Notes: generated by a model from the sequence alone, not told the origin. A stretch of 64,000 nucleotides of DNA from Tritrichomonas musculus (GCA_039105265.1 JAPFFF010000005.1:2961501-3025500); one strand, 5' to 3'. Counted from the first letter of the stretch, positions 38,481-48,869 are shown. Translations and numbers: made by a program.

Positions 38481-39635
38481 ATGAATGAGAATGAATTAAC
38501 TAACTTTTTACGGACTTGTACCACTCCTTTCCACTTTTTATCATATACAAAACAACTATTGACAAAGATAGGCTTTAAAGAATTGCCAGAAAAAGAAGAA
38601 TGGCCAGAACTTCCTACGAAAGGATTTGTGATTCGACAAACAGGAGCTATAATAGCATACAAATACGATTCTCTCGAATCATTATTTATTGCAACAACGA
38701 AATACCAGCCTTCAATGGTTTATTTATCTAAAGATAATTATGACAGAAATATGACAAGTTGCAACTCTAGAGATATAACAATGTATCAGCGCCCATTAAA
38801 ATGTTCAGGTTACGTAACTATAAGAAAGGATAAAATTGCAGACACAATTCTATTTGACTCAGGTGACGACGCAGTTTCTTTTTTTCCGATTCCTCCTACA
38901 TCGAAATCAGAATCTTTATCTTGTGATTTCCATTTATATCGTTCTGAAACAGATGATGATTATTCGTCTGTTATAATTAAATACATATCAAAAAAGTTGA
39001 GCATAAACGAAAATGATATTCTAGACTTTCATCTTAATTTTACTAACCACCAAGGTCCATCAACTTTTACTGATGGAGTTGTGGCAAGCCAAAATCTTAA
39101 TTTTATGGCTCCAGCATTTTCAAGCCTTCAAGCATTTCTATGTGCAGAGCCAAAGAAGCAAATGAATGTTTTTTGCGCCTTTTATGACAAAGATAATCTT
39201 ATTCCAAATCGCTCTCCATCAATTTACGGCAATTTTTTAAATTCTTTTGTCGAGAAAGTATTTTGTCTTGATTTTAACAAAAAGTATTTGGAAAAGTCGT
39301 CTTGTATTTGTATTGAAAGTTTTGAACTTGACCCGCATAAGTCACCTAATAATATGGGTGATAAAATTTTTCTTTTATATAATGAGCTTAATAAAGGAAG
39401 CAAAGAAGACTTAAACACTGACAAGAAATCTTCGTTTAATGGCTCGATTGATCTTAATGCTTTTCCTAAACAAAAAGTTGATTATCGGCTAAATGATTCT
39501 GTGATTGAAGAAAATGAATCAATACCATCTATTTGTTTAGGATTTCCTATTTTATCACTAAATAGTATTCGCGAATACTGTAAAATGACGTCAATCAGCC
39601 AATTATTTGATGTACTCAAAGCATATTATTCATGA
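38481..39635 (+). CDS. M18 aspartyl aminopeptidase-like protein lacking metal ligands (pseudoenzyme)
   Basis: The protein has 384 residues. The N-terminus matches the M18 pattern (NFLRTCTTPFHFLSYTKQLL, then IGFKELPEKEEWPELP and GFVIRQTGAIIAYKY). Later it keeps LNFTNHQGPS, NFMAPAFSSLQAFL and the C-terminal GFPILSLNSIREYC. The zinc-ligand motifs are gone. The GAHTDSP region reads IATTKYQPS, the DHEEIGS region reads YDKDNLIPNR, and the histidine of PMLSMHSIRE is Asn in PILSLNSIRE. The fold is probably retained while peptidase activity is lost. M18 enzymes form dodecamers, so a regulatory or scaffolding subunit is possible. It is full-length-like, somewhat shorter than typical M18 (about 430-480), with no stop inside, so it looks functional as a protein. 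It ends in TGA, the clearest use of that stop here. Confidence 0.72.
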   Translation: MNENELTNFLRTCTTPFHFLSYTKQLLTKIGFKELPEKEEWPELPTKGFVIRQTGAIIAYKYDSLESLFIATTKYQPSMVYLSKDNYDRNMTSCNSRDITMYQRPLKCSGYVTIRKDKIADTILFDSGDDAVSFFPIPPTSKSESLSCDFHLYRSETDDDYSSVIIKYISKKLSINENDILDFHLNFTNHQGPSTFTDGVVASQNLNFMAPAFSSLQAFLCAEPKKQMNVFCAFYDKDNLIPNRSPSIYGNFLNSFVEKVFCLDFNKKYLEKSSCICIESFELDPHKSPNNMGDKIFLLYNELNKGSKEDLNTDKKSSFNGSIDLNAFPKQKVDYRLNDSVIEENESIPSICLGFPILSLNSIREYCKMTSISQLFDVLKAYYS

Positions 39636-39871
39636 AATGTTATTTAAAACTTATATAATTACTTTAAATGAAGAAAAGATTTAATTTTTTTTGTATATAT
39701 TTAAAAAAATCTGATAAATTTGATATATGAACTCTGAGATTGAATTCAATGTTTTATGAATTGTCCATTGAAATTTTCAATTTAGCAGGTTAAACTTCTG
39801 AATTTTTGAAGATATAAAATCTTTTCAATTTTTAAATGAAATGATATGATAAAAATAATTATTTTTATTGA

Positions 39872-41818
39872 ATGAATGCTTCAACAATAATAAACCTTGT
39901 TTTATCTGCCGTTGTCGGCCTTGGTATTGGCCTTTTAATAGCTTATGGAGCATTTTCAGGCTCGAATAAAACAAATTCTTCATCGAAAGCCTTATCTAAG
40001 TCATCAGCATCACTAAAATCAGGGTATTACAATAATACTCTAAAGGAACTTCCAGAATGCCAAATATTTGAGTCATTGTCATGCAATGGAGGATACGATT
40101 CACCAGGAGATATGAATGAGAAGTGGAAAGATCATCTTTGGAACACACCAGCAAGAAATACAGAAGGATGGCATCGAGGATTCCAAGACATGCAGACATT
40201 AGTCGGCTATCCGCAACTGAGATATTTTCAAGGTAGGAAATCATGCACAGTAACAGTTTATACAAAAACTCGCATTCCATTAGATTTGACCTATTACTTC
40301 AACGGAGAAGCACAATCTGAGCCTACAAAAACCTTTGACTCCTCATTCTCTGGTACGTTAAAGATTAAAGTTGTTGCAAAATCAGGAGAAACTCTCGAAC
40401 TTGATGATGTTGACTTCATTTGGAATGTTGAACCACTCAAATCACGCAGTGGCGATTACAGAAATGGACAAAAAGGTGCAATTGTTGAATTGTTTGGTTG
40501 GCCAGATGAAGACATTGAAAAAGAATGCAAGCGCATTGCAGAAGCCGGATACTTAGGAGTTAAACTATTCCCTCATCAAGAACAAATTATGTCTTATCAG
40601 CCATTTGAATATGAAATGAATCCATGGTTCTTCATGTATCAACCTGTATCATATCGTCTTCAAGGTCGTATGGGAACACGAGACCAACTTCGAAAAATGA
40701 TCAAAACATGCCGCTCTTATGGTCTTCGTGTATATGCTGATGCTGTCATCAATCACATGACAGCTGGTGGAAACGATGCCCAAGAGCATAGAAACCCAGG
40801 TGCTGGATGTGTTAAATGGCCAGGAAAGAATTCATCAGCAGGTGAAGATATCTCACCATTTTATACTCATTCTTATACATACAAGTACAACCAATTAGGG
40901 CAACCATCAAACGTTCTTGAATATCCAGCAGTTCCATATGGACCAATGGACTTCCATTGTGACAAAGGATGCAATTCTTGGGGATGCCCATCCAATCTTA
41001 ACACAGGCTGGCTTGTTGGTTTAGCTGATCTTGATACTAGCAAAGAATACGTTAGAACTCGCATTGCTGACTTTTTGGTAGATCTATTATCTATTGGATT
41101 CAGCGGATTCCGAATTGACGCAGCCAAGCACATTCATCCCCAAGATATTGCTGCAATTTTAGGCAATTTCAAAAAATTCTTAGGTGGAGATATTCCAGAA
41201 GATTGGATCACATGGCTTGAAGTAATTCTTGGTGGTGAAGCCCCACTTCTTGTTGGCGAATCCGAATATTCTTACACTGGTTATTTGACCAAGCAATTAG
41301 AAAATCAGGGACTTTCAAATAATGATATCGATAAGGTTAAGATATGGTGGGCTGCTTATCCAAGTGAACCAAATACAGACGATCGTTACGGATCACCACT
41401 CTCAAAGTGGAGAAAGGCAATTCAAAATGATGATCATGACCAACAGAATCCAGATTCAACATCACGAAATATGAACAATGATGGCTGCGTCTTAGCTCGC
41501 GGCTGTAATCCTCAAGATCACAGAAGACATGAAATTAGGCTTTTCACAGATCCATATGGAGGTTGTGATAATGATAATGATTATCCGATCAGACTCCTTC
41601 TCTCCTCTTATTACTTCCGTGATGGAATTAAATCTATTCCTGATGGAAAAAGTGATTGTAAGTTATGCAATGTTGGCGATTGCAATGCTTGCAGAAGCCG
41701 ATCATATGCACCAGCTTATGTTGAAAATGCCGAAGCATACTCTGGACAAGATTACACACGTGTTCATCGTGATGGCGAAATCATTAATGCAATGCGTAGG
41801 TGGATGCATTTGAACTAA
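39872..41818 (+). CDS. Membrane-anchored alpha-amylase, GH13
   Basis: The enzyme hydrolyses internal alpha-1,4 bonds of starch or glycogen. The protein has 648 residues. A hydrophobic segment at 5-28 (IINLVLSAVVGLGIGLLIAY) followed by a Ser/Lys-rich linker indicates a type II signal anchor or uncleaved signal. GH13 regions are in order: region I DAVINHM, region II GFRIDAAKH with nucleophile D416, region III TWLEVILGGE with probable general acid E450, and a region IV-like DDHDQQN. The LEVILGGE form matches animal-type amylases (EVIDxGGE). Additional N-terminal residues 65-190 form a small carbohydrate-binding-like beta domain. Paired cysteines in the C-terminal part (CKLCNVGDCNACRS) suit a lumenal or extracellular site. 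It is probably used for host or environmental glycogen breakdown. Confidence 0.93.
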   Translation: MNASTIINLVLSAVVGLGIGLLIAYGAFSGSNKTNSSSKALSKSSASLKSGYYNNTLKELPECQIFESLSCNGGYDSPGDMNEKWKDHLWNTPARNTEGWHRGFQDMQTLVGYPQLRYFQGRKSCTVTVYTKTRIPLDLTYYFNGEAQSEPTKTFDSSFSGTLKIKVVAKSGETLELDDVDFIWNVEPLKSRSGDYRNGQKGAIVELFGWPDEDIEKECKRIAEAGYLGVKLFPHQEQIMSYQPFEYEMNPWFFMYQPVSYRLQGRMGTRDQLRKMIKTCRSYGLRVYADAVINHMTAGGNDAQEHRNPGAGCVKWPGKNSSAGEDISPFYTHSYTYKYNQLGQPSNVLEYPAVPYGPMDFHCDKGCNSWGCPSNLNTGWLVGLADLDTSKEYVRTRIADFLVDLLSIGFSGFRIDAAKHIHPQDIAAILGNFKKFLGGDIPEDWITWLEVILGGEAPLLVGESEYSYTGYLTKQLENQGLSNNDIDKVKIWWAAYPSEPNTDDRYGSPLSKWRKAIQNDDHDQQNPDSTSRNMNNDGCVLARGCNPQDHRRHEIRLFTDPYGGCDNDNDYPIRLLLSSYYFRDGIKSIPDGKSDCKLCNVGDCNACRSRSYAPAYVENAEAYSGQDYTRVHRDGEIINAMRRWMHLN

Positions 41819-42088
41819 AAAGAATTATTGTTTTTCATTATTTAATATGTAAAGATTTGGTATTTTTACATCTAGATTAATTTCTGTAATTTGGATTATT
41901 TTATTTAAATAAGTACTCTTAAATCAAAATATATATGAAACACTTTTACATTAGAAAAAAGTAATCCTAAATTGAAAAGAAATAATAACAATTTTGAAAA
42001 ATTGAATTAAATATTTTATTGTCGAATAAATTGAGAGAAAAAATGATGTCCTGCTATTTGATTTGGAGTTTATTTTTTTTAATCTAAA

Positions 42089-43411
42089 ATGGCCCAAAGA
42101 AATACTATTCAATTAAAAATAGCAAGTATTTTGGAAGTACCAATTGACTCTTATGCTGAAGAGTTCACATTCGTTGTTAATGGTCAAGAATTCCGAACAA
42201 GTCGACTATTATCAGATCTTTTGTCCAGCAAAATCTGTAGAATTCATATAGTTGATCCAACATTTGATCGAATGGTCATCAATACGAAAAGCAAAGGTGA
42301 TTTTTCCATATTTCTAAACCTTTCAAAATTCAATGAAGAAAAAGTGGAAGAACGATCGATTTTATTTTACAGAGAAATCATTGAAAACCTTGGAATCGAA
42401 CATTTTTCAATATCATTGATTGACACATTTGAAGAAGAGAACGAAAGCATTTTTACCAGAATTGTCCGTCACAGAAACGAAGGACTTTTTGGCATTGAAC
42501 GATACAACAAAGAAGTCAAAGAAATCTCAACAAAATTCTTTGAATACGCGGAGAACGATCAAAAAGGATTGAAAAGTGTTGGATATGACATTTTGAAAGA
42601 TATCATCAGTAGCAATGAATTGAAACTAAAATCAGAAGATCAACTCTTGAAATTCATTAATTCGCTTTATAATGAATCGAGTGAATTTTATCAACTTTAT
42701 GAGCACGTCATCTTCCCAAATGCAAGTTCGGAAGTAATGAACGAATTCATCAGTATTTTTAATTACAATGACATCACAGGGGATCTTTGGACATCACTTT
42801 CGAAGCGTCTTTTAAGTGACATTCAACTTGATGATGAAGTAAAAAAAGATGATGAACATCATCGTCGTCGATATACTGATGAAAAAACTAAAACAATTCC
42901 ATACAAAAAAGGACAAGAATTGAATGGCATCATTAAATATCTCACAGATAAAACAGGAGGCAACATTCATGATAATAATGCCATTGAAGTTACAACAAAT
43001 TCACAATATTATGATTATCATCCGAAGAATTTGTTAGATTCAATTGTCGGCAATGATTACTATTCAAAAGTTCGTGATCAAAATGCGTGGGTCTGCTTTG
43101 ATTTCAAAAAAATGAAAATTGAGATTTCTAATTATTCAATTAGATCATCAGACATCAAAGCAGGCTACCATCACATCAAAAATTGGGTCTTTGAAATTTC
43201 AGATGATGGAGACAAATGGACAAAAATAGATGAGCATTCAAACTACACTGAATTGAATGGAAATTTGATTACAAAAACATTTGAAGTTTCACAAAAGCAT
43301 TTTGCGAGATTTTGCAGGCTCCGAAACAATGGTGAATATTATGGTTCCAATAATAATAACTCACTTATACTAAATTCAATCGAATTTTATGGTCGTCTTC
43401 AAGAGCCATAA
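42089..43411 (+). CDS. BTB/BACK-like protein with C-terminal F5/8 type C (discoidin) domain
   Basis: The protein has 440 residues. Residues about 15-110 are BTB/POZ-like (FTFVVNGQEFRTSRLLSDLLSSKI; FSIFLNL). About 120-250 is a helical BACK-like stretch (LKDIISSNELKLKSEDQLLKFINSLY). The C-terminal about 285-437 has the discoidin pattern (NGIIKYLTDKTGGN; NAWVCFDFKKMKIEISNYSIRSS; WVFEISDDGDKWTKID; FARFCRLRN; LILNSIEFYGRL). F5/8C domains usually bind glycans or lipids, but no signal peptide is present. With an intracellular BTB region this is probably a cytoplasmic adaptor. The architecture is abundant in trichomonads, and a paralogue is at 49025. Confidence 0.85.
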   Translation: MAQRNTIQLKIASILEVPIDSYAEEFTFVVNGQEFRTSRLLSDLLSSKICRIHIVDPTFDRMVINTKSKGDFSIFLNLSKFNEEKVEERSILFYREIIENLGIEHFSISLIDTFEEENESIFTRIVRHRNEGLFGIERYNKEVKEISTKFFEYAENDQKGLKSVGYDILKDIISSNELKLKSEDQLLKFINSLYNESSEFYQLYEHVIFPNASSEVMNEFISIFNYNDITGDLWTSLSKRLLSDIQLDDEVKKDDEHHRRRYTDEKTKTIPYKKGQELNGIIKYLTDKTGGNIHDNNAIEVTTNSQYYDYHPKNLLDSIVGNDYYSKVRDQNAWVCFDFKKMKIEISNYSIRSSDIKAGYHHIKNWVFEISDDGDKWTKIDEHSNYTELNGNLITKTFEVSQKHFARFCRLRNNGEYYGSNNNNSLILNSIEFYGRLQEP

Positions 43412-43948
43412 ATATTTAAAATATTTAAAATGTACGAATAATTGAAAGTATTTTTCAATATTTAGCTTTAATAAACCAAATACTGCTTAAACAATTTCGG
43501 TTATTTTATAGTCCTATTTGCATAAAAAGTGATTTTATCATCAATCAAGATAATACTTTCTTCATCAATCAAAAATGACAGTAAATGAATGTTTTATTAT
43601 TATTATTTTGCTTTTCTGTGTATGGTATTGAAATATTCGATGTAATATCTAAAGCATTTGAAGTTTGCAATATTTCTTTTTCGAACAATTTAATATTGAT
43701 CATTATATTTCTTTAAAAAATTATATATATTTAAGAATATTATATAGATATTGCTATGTATCCTGTGTTTTGAAGTTTGGAGCTCTAGAGATATTAAATC
43801 TCCGATCTTATTTAGTTGTATGATCATTCTAAATATTTGAAATATACTTAAAAGGCATCTATATGTAGCCTTCCTTTATCTGGGGTTTGGATATAGTTTT
43901 CTTTTAAATAAAATATTTTGTAACATGTAATTTTAGATTTTTTTTTTT
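43412..43948. other. Intergenic region, no feature recognised
   Basis: AT-rich spacer of about 540 bp with short ATATAT stretches and no supported gene. Its last bases lead into the promoter-like motif before the membrane glycoprotein gene. Confidence 0.4.
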
Positions 43949-43979
43949 AAACGGCCAAAAAGGTGCCCTTTAGAATAAA
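43949..43979 (+). promoter_or_regulatory. AAACGG and GCCCTTT motifs directly before the start codon
   Basis: The region reads AAACGGCC, A-rich spacer, GGTGCCCTTTAGAATAAA, then ATG at 43980. A CCTTT element overlapping the transcription start and Myb-type AACG sites are known in Trichomonas core promoters. This is the clearest instance in the window because it abuts an intact gene. Confidence 0.5.
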
Positions 43980-46469
43980 ATGTTTATTTTTATATTTTTT
44001 AATTTATCAATAAGCCTAGGAGAATATCTCTTTTCTTATTCGCCAATAAATTTAAAAACAGATTCATTTAATTTTCCTGTACCCAACTTTCCTTCATCAT
44101 GGAATCGCTTTGATGGATTATCATTTACTAATAAAAGCAATAAAACAGTGATAGTACCAACCTCCCAATCAACTAAAACATGTCCATATGTGACCAAAAC
44201 CATCAAACAAACGAGTGATAAGTATTATAATTATGTCAAAGTCAGTTGCAACGGTGAAGACACAGGAAATACTGTTGCCTTTTGCTATGTTGACATAACG
44301 CGTTGGAAAACGTCTGAATATCCGACTCTCATCTACAAATATGGAGCCAATTCGAAACTAGGAAAAACGACCATTTATCAATTGAATGAGCTTGCACCTA
44401 ACATTTCACTTTCAGTCACAGCATACCTTGTAAATGAGGATAAAGAAAAAGAAGCCCATTTCAACGTGCCAACCATAGAATTCTTCAACTACGTTGAAGA
44501 GAGTTATCCGCTTGAAATCGAAAAAACGAAAATCAATTCGAATTCTGATCGAATTACAGCGACGATCAAATACAACACAACTGAACCACGAATGAATCTT
44601 CACACTTTGGAGGTTTTCGATGCCTTCCCGTGTCCAAAAGAGGTCGAAGATGCCTCTCAAAGTTACGTTGGCTCGTCGAAAAAACTCCACGGATATCCTA
44701 TAATTGCAAACAAGACGCACACGATTGGAGTCGACGTTTTCAACAAAGACGTGATTCATTTGTGGAGCATCGAGTCGAAGTCTATCTATGAAAAGTCGAT
44801 CGTCGACAACACAAGCATCATAAAAAAGTTTCATTCATTCAATATGGAATTAGAAGTAAGAGACAAAAATGGATTCAAAATGTCGTTCATCTTGTTGAAG
44901 CAAGAATCAAACAGCTGGTTAGATGCTCTTGAAAAGTGGCATTTAAACTTCCCTGAAATTTACGAGAAGCAGCCTGGCGGTGTCGGTCTTTGGGCCCCCT
45001 TTGCTCAGCTAAAATCGCTCTTTCCGAACACAACGGAAGACAGAGATGTCTATGGCGCAAACTTCATCTGGGGAGCGGACGTTTATCAAGTCAAGCCGTA
45101 CTTGTCATCTTACATCTACACAGAGCCAGGTGTCGGCCACATTCCGATTGAATTCAACGAGGAAAGTTACTGGGAAGACATTAAAAAGTGCGCATTGAAC
45201 GAGTCGCATCCAAGCACGCGTGCTTGCCAAGAAGCGTATGAAGACGTTGCATTCAATTCGGACTCTGTTCCAAACATTCGGGCGGAGAACGCAAGCTGGA
45301 ATGTTGGAATGATATCGTTCAACATGCTGAAAGGCAAGACGCTTCAAACAAAGCTGAAACAATTGAATAGCACTATTAACGCATATTTAAGAAATAACGT
45401 GACTATTCATGGAATCGGTCTTGATTCATTCAATGCAGCTTTTTATGTGGATTACTTGACAAAAGATCGAAGTTGCGATTATGATCTTCCGTACTATTTG
45501 GTCGACGGTGACAAACGTTTTGTTCCCAATTTGGCGAACTTTTTCAATATATACAAAATGTATGACGTGCTTTCTATCGGCGGATTCATGACCAACAGTG
45601 TATACGAGCCACCCCAGCTTACGCAGTTTCATGGATCATCTGGATATGAAATTAAGCTGGTCGACACGGTTAATGATGCTTTAGAATACACAAAATATTA
45701 TCAGAGAAACTTTTTCAGACAAAGATACGTTGTCGGTTCGAGGCCGTTAAGCTACATTGAAAACACTGACAGAGAAATCTCTCTTAAATACAAAGAAAGC
45801 TACTTTTCTATAATGCTTTCATTCGGAGCTTGGCCGTCCTACTTTTCTTACAACGCGGCAAGCAGCAATTTTTGGGCAAAGGAAAATAAAGATGAATTGG
45901 AAAGTCTCAAACCGTTCTTCAAAAGATGGATCCCAATTTTCAACACGGTGCTGAATGGCACTATTTATTATGCTAATCAGAGAGGAATGGTTGAGTTTGA
46001 TATTCCTCAAAATAATCAAATTCCTGAAATTGACAACAAAACAGAAAACGACATTTTTTCAAAAAGTTTGTTTTGTAATAAATTGAATTGCTATTTGGTC
46101 ATATTCACTGGTTATAGAGGAAACTATCAGAAAAATGATCTAAAAAGAACTATAAACGCTGAAATTAAAGAAGCAAATAATTTGGAATGCATTTTCGCTG
46201 CGAAAAATACAGATTGCTATATAAATAAAAATATTGTAACAGTTAAAATGGAAGGGATGAATAAAGGAGACGTATTTAGAAGCGCAGTTGTGAAGTTTCA
46301 GATTACTCAAAAACAGAAAAATAATAAGAAAAATGTAACTTTGATCGTTTTGGTGGTTTTATCGGTTTTAATTGTTATTTCGGCTGGAATTGTTATTTTT
46401 TACTTTTGTTACATTAAGAAAAAGAGAGATGGAAGCATAAATGGCCAATCTCACACATCATTGCTCTAG
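43980..46469 (+). CDS. Type I membrane glycoprotein with glycoside-hydrolase-like ectodomain, unassigned
   Basis: The protein has 829 residues. There is a signal peptide (MFIFIFFNLSISLGEYLF) and a C-terminal transmembrane segment (LIVLVVLSVLIVISAGIVIF) with a short basic tail (KKKRDGS). More than ten NxS/T sequons suggest heavy glycosylation. The ectodomain has a beta-rich N-terminal half, then text resembling a TIM-barrel hydrolase (GGVGLWAPFAQLKSLFP; NFIWGADVYQVKPYLSSY; IHGIGLDSFNAAFYVDYL; VLSIGGFMTNSV; WPSYFSYNAASSNFW). The GIGLDSF and later conserved acidic positions would suit a catalytic aspartate, but I cannot name the family. Codon use in the middle is more GC-rich than at the ends. 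It is probably a surface or lysosomal protein. Confidence 0.82.
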   Translation: MFIFIFFNLSISLGEYLFSYSPINLKTDSFNFPVPNFPSSWNRFDGLSFTNKSNKTVIVPTSQSTKTCPYVTKTIKQTSDKYYNYVKVSCNGEDTGNTVAFCYVDITRWKTSEYPTLIYKYGANSKLGKTTIYQLNELAPNISLSVTAYLVNEDKEKEAHFNVPTIEFFNYVEESYPLEIEKTKINSNSDRITATIKYNTTEPRMNLHTLEVFDAFPCPKEVEDASQSYVGSSKKLHGYPIIANKTHTIGVDVFNKDVIHLWSIESKSIYEKSIVDNTSIIKKFHSFNMELEVRDKNGFKMSFILLKQESNSWLDALEKWHLNFPEIYEKQPGGVGLWAPFAQLKSLFPNTTEDRDVYGANFIWGADVYQVKPYLSSYIYTEPGVGHIPIEFNEESYWEDIKKCALNESHPSTRACQEAYEDVAFNSDSVPNIRAENASWNVGMISFNMLKGKTLQTKLKQLNSTINAYLRNNVTIHGIGLDSFNAAFYVDYLTKDRSCDYDLPYYLVDGDKRFVPNLANFFNIYKMYDVLSIGGFMTNSVYEPPQLTQFHGSSGYEIKLVDTVNDALEYTKYYQRNFFRQRYVVGSRPLSYIENTDREISLKYKESYFSIMLSFGAWPSYFSYNAASSNFWAKENKDELESLKPFFKRWIPIFNTVLNGTIYYANQRGMVEFDIPQNNQIPEIDNKTENDIFSKSLFCNKLNCYLVIFTGYRGNYQKNDLKRTINAEIKEANNLECIFAAKNTDCYINKNIVTVKMEGMNKGDVFRSAVVKFQITQKQKNNKKNVTLIVLVVLSVLIVISAGIVIFYFCYIKKKRDGSINGQSHTSLL

Positions 46470-46932
46470 CAATGTTTTTGATTATTAATAATAAAATTTT
46501 TATAATAACAAAGTTATTAATTTTTATTTTTTATTTATTGACACCAGCCATCATCTCGATTATTATCATGTTTTTTAAATTAACAGATTTATTTTATTAT
46601 CAAATTATTAATATAAGCAAATTTTTATCCAATGTGATTCAAAAAGTAAATTGAGAATATCAAAAATGTTTAAAGCTTAAGCTTGGTAGTTAAATTCATG
46701 ATATTCAGAAATATTGAGAATCTTATGGCATTAAACATAAACTTTAAGACTCTTGAACGTAAATTGTTAGTTTGCAATGAAATCCTTTCATGCAAGGATA
46801 ATAAATGATATAAAAATTTTTGATCTAAAAAGATTATTTTTAGAAAAGATTATTTTTATTAAAAACAATAAATATATAATTTACAAACAAATATGATAAG
46901 TTAGAAAAAGAAATAAATAAAATTAACAAGCG
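46470..46932. other. Convergent intergenic region, nothing recognised
   Basis: This is the spacer between the 3' ends of the membrane glycoprotein and casein kinase 1. AT-rich, with no gene or RNA supported. Confidence 0.4.
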
Positions 46933-48261
46933 CTAAGCTTGCCCAAAAGTTAATTGCTTTGAGGGATTATGAATTCGTGGACATTTCTTTTTTGGTTTGG
47001 ATAGAGGCTTATCAGAATTAATTCTTGAATTAATATTTTTAGGCTGTGAGGTAACCTTTATTCGTAGAATATGTGATATGCTTGGTTGCGGAGAAGGCCT
47101 AACAGATGGTTTTTGAGAAGCAACTTGTGGGGTCCTTAGTTGCACAGCTGGTGGAGTCGATTGTTGTCTTTGATTTTTAATTAAATTAGAATTATTAATA
47201 TTCATATTTGGATAATGATTGAAATTAGTGGGGGTTGCATTATTAAACGGAGTGGTAGTTGTATTCAAATTATGTTGATAGTTTTGATTATTATTATTAT
47301 TATTATGTCCCGTTTGAGAATCTGGTAATTTATTGAGATAATTGTTACGAACTTGATATGGTAATGACATTTGTATAGGAGACTTTTCAACCCAATCGTA
47401 TTGATAGTCATAAATAAATCCGCATCGAATAAACAAATCTCGAAACATTTGACGATAAAATGAATAATTAGGTTCTTCTTGAAAATCTAGTCTTTTCACT
47501 TCGGATAAAAATGTAGCAAACTCAAGTGGAATTCCTTCGCAGAGTACATCGACTTGTGTTGTCATTTTTTTCTCCATTATTTTCTCGTATCGTTCTTTAC
47601 GATTTTCTGCTTTTATACCTTGCCATGGTAATGAGCTTTGGAGTAAATAAATCAATACATAAGCAATTGATTCAAGATCATCTCGGCGACTTTGTTCAAT
47701 TCCGATATGAGTATTAATTGATGCATATCTTGCAGTTCCAGTAAGTTGTTTCCCTTCGCGGAAAGGTATATGCTGTCTTGTTCTAGAATCACGATATTTT
47801 TTGGCTAATCCATAATCGATAATATAAATTTGATTGCTTTTTCTTCCAAGTCCAACCGTAAAATTGTCAGGCTTAATATCACGATGAATAAAGCCTTTAC
47901 TGTGCATATACTCGATTCTAGTTAACATTTGGTCGGCTATCATTAAAACTGTTTTAAGAGTAAATTTCCTGTGGCACGAATTAAAGAGTTCTTCAATTGA
48001 TTTCCCTAATAATTCGATTACCAAGCAATTGTAGTCGCCTTCTGTCCCATACCATTTTATCTCTGGAATTCCGGATCCGCCAGAGAGAACTTTATACACG
48101 CGAGCCTCTCCTTGAAGTTGTGGTGGTCTTGTCCGAAAAGTCTCAAGTTTAATTGCGACTTCCTCTTTTGTTACGGTATTTTCTCCACAGTATATCTCGC
48201 CAAAGCTTCCTGCACCAATTCGTTTTTTAAGTCGGTATTTACTACCGACACGAAGATCCAT
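46933..48261 (-). CDS. Casein kinase 1 family protein kinase
   Basis: The protein has 442 residues. Kinase domain about 9-285: glycine loop GAGSFG (16-21), ATP-binding lysine K38 (VAIK), HRDIKPDN (126-133), DYG in place of DFG ([12 protein letters not shown]), and the CK1-specific [26 protein letters not shown] low-complexity Asn-rich tail follows, with Pro/Gln and a basic C-terminus ([17 protein letters not shown]). The tail is the variable regulatory part in CK1 enzymes. All catalytic residues are present. CK1 acts in membrane traffic, cell cycle and signalling; the specific role cannot be inferred here. ATG follows AGTTCAAATTAT. The upstream spacer contains ACGGTTA motifs near 48335 and 48465. 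Confidence 0.95.
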   Translation of the reverse strand: MDLRVGSKYRLKKRIGAGSFGEIYCGENTVTKEEVAIKLETFRTRPPQLQGEARVYKVLSGGSGIPEIKWYGTEGDYNCLVIELLGKSIEELFNSCHRKFTLKTVLMIADQMLTRIEYMHSKGFIHRDIKPDNFTVGLGRKSNQIYIIDYGLAKKYRDSRTRQHIPFREGKQLTGTARYASINTHIGIEQSRRDDLESIAYVLIYLLQSSLPWQGIKAENRKERYEKIMEKKMTTQVDVLCEGIPLEFATFLSEVKRLDFQEEPNYSFYRQMFRDLFIRCGFIYDYQYDWVEKSPIQMSLPYQVRNNYLNKLPDSQTGHNNNNNNQNYQHNLNTTTTPFNNATPTNFNHYPNMNINNSNLIKNQRQQSTPPAVQLRTPQVASQKPSVRPSPQPSISHILRIKVTSQPKNINSRINSDKPLSKPKKKCPRIHNPSKQLTFGQA

Positions 48262-48797
48262 ATAATTTGAACTAACGTATAAACTTTTTGATTTAATTTT
48301 TCATCACTTTTTAAATATTAGATGTAAAATTACGGTTATTCATATTAAAAATAATCGGTGAACTTTTTTTAAGAGTTGATGTTTTTCTCCTAAAAATAAG
48401 ATTAAGCAATCAGAGAATCAATAGTTATATAATAATCGAAATTTATTTTTTACATTCAAACGGTTATATTATAAATTTCGCACACAAATAAATCAACTTT
48501 TTCATTCTAAAATTTAAATTTTGAATTTGAAAATTTCAAATCCCTCTCAAAACTTCTCTCTTTTCGAAATATGTTTTTATGTACAGTAAAGTTATAAAAA
48601 GAAAAAAAAAAGATTATTTATTTTGGATATTTGTGAAATATAAAAATATTTTATATTAATTTATTAAGGGATAATTGTTATTCTCTGATTGAAAATGTAT
48701 TACATCATTTCCTCAAATCAGCATGAATATTTCTAATTTACTTAAGGAGAAAGAAATTTCCATAGTTCTTTTTTAACTTAGAAAAAATGTTAAAAAA
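48262..48797. other. Spacer between casein kinase 1 and tRNA-Asp
   Basis: AT-rich. ACGGTTATTC near 48335 and AAACGGTTATA near 48464 match the Myb-like motif found before other genes and could serve the kinase. Nothing else is supported. Confidence 0.35.
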
Positions 48798-48869
48798 CGG
48801 GGCAACTGGGAATTGAACCCAAACCTCAAGAGTGACAGTCTTGCATCCTAACCGTTAGACTATTGTCCC
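48798..48869 (-). tRNA. tRNA-Asp (anticodon GTC)
   Basis: The minus strand folds as a 72-nt tRNA. Acceptor arms are GGGACAA and TTGCCCC, the D arm starts TAGTCTAACGG (A box), and the anticodon stem is CAAGA/TCTTG with loop CTGTCAC (anticodon GTC). The T arm has GGGTTCAATTCCC (B box), and the discriminator is G, typical of tRNA-Asp. A TTTTTT run immediately follows as Pol III terminator. There is no intron. The acceptor stem has one A-C mismatch at the fourth pair (4:69), which is unusual. Confidence 0.9.

Noticed and set aside
46472-46654. 60-codon hydrophobic frame after the membrane glycoprotein
   Set aside because: Ile/Leu/Phe text typical of AT-rich spacer; no supporting motif.
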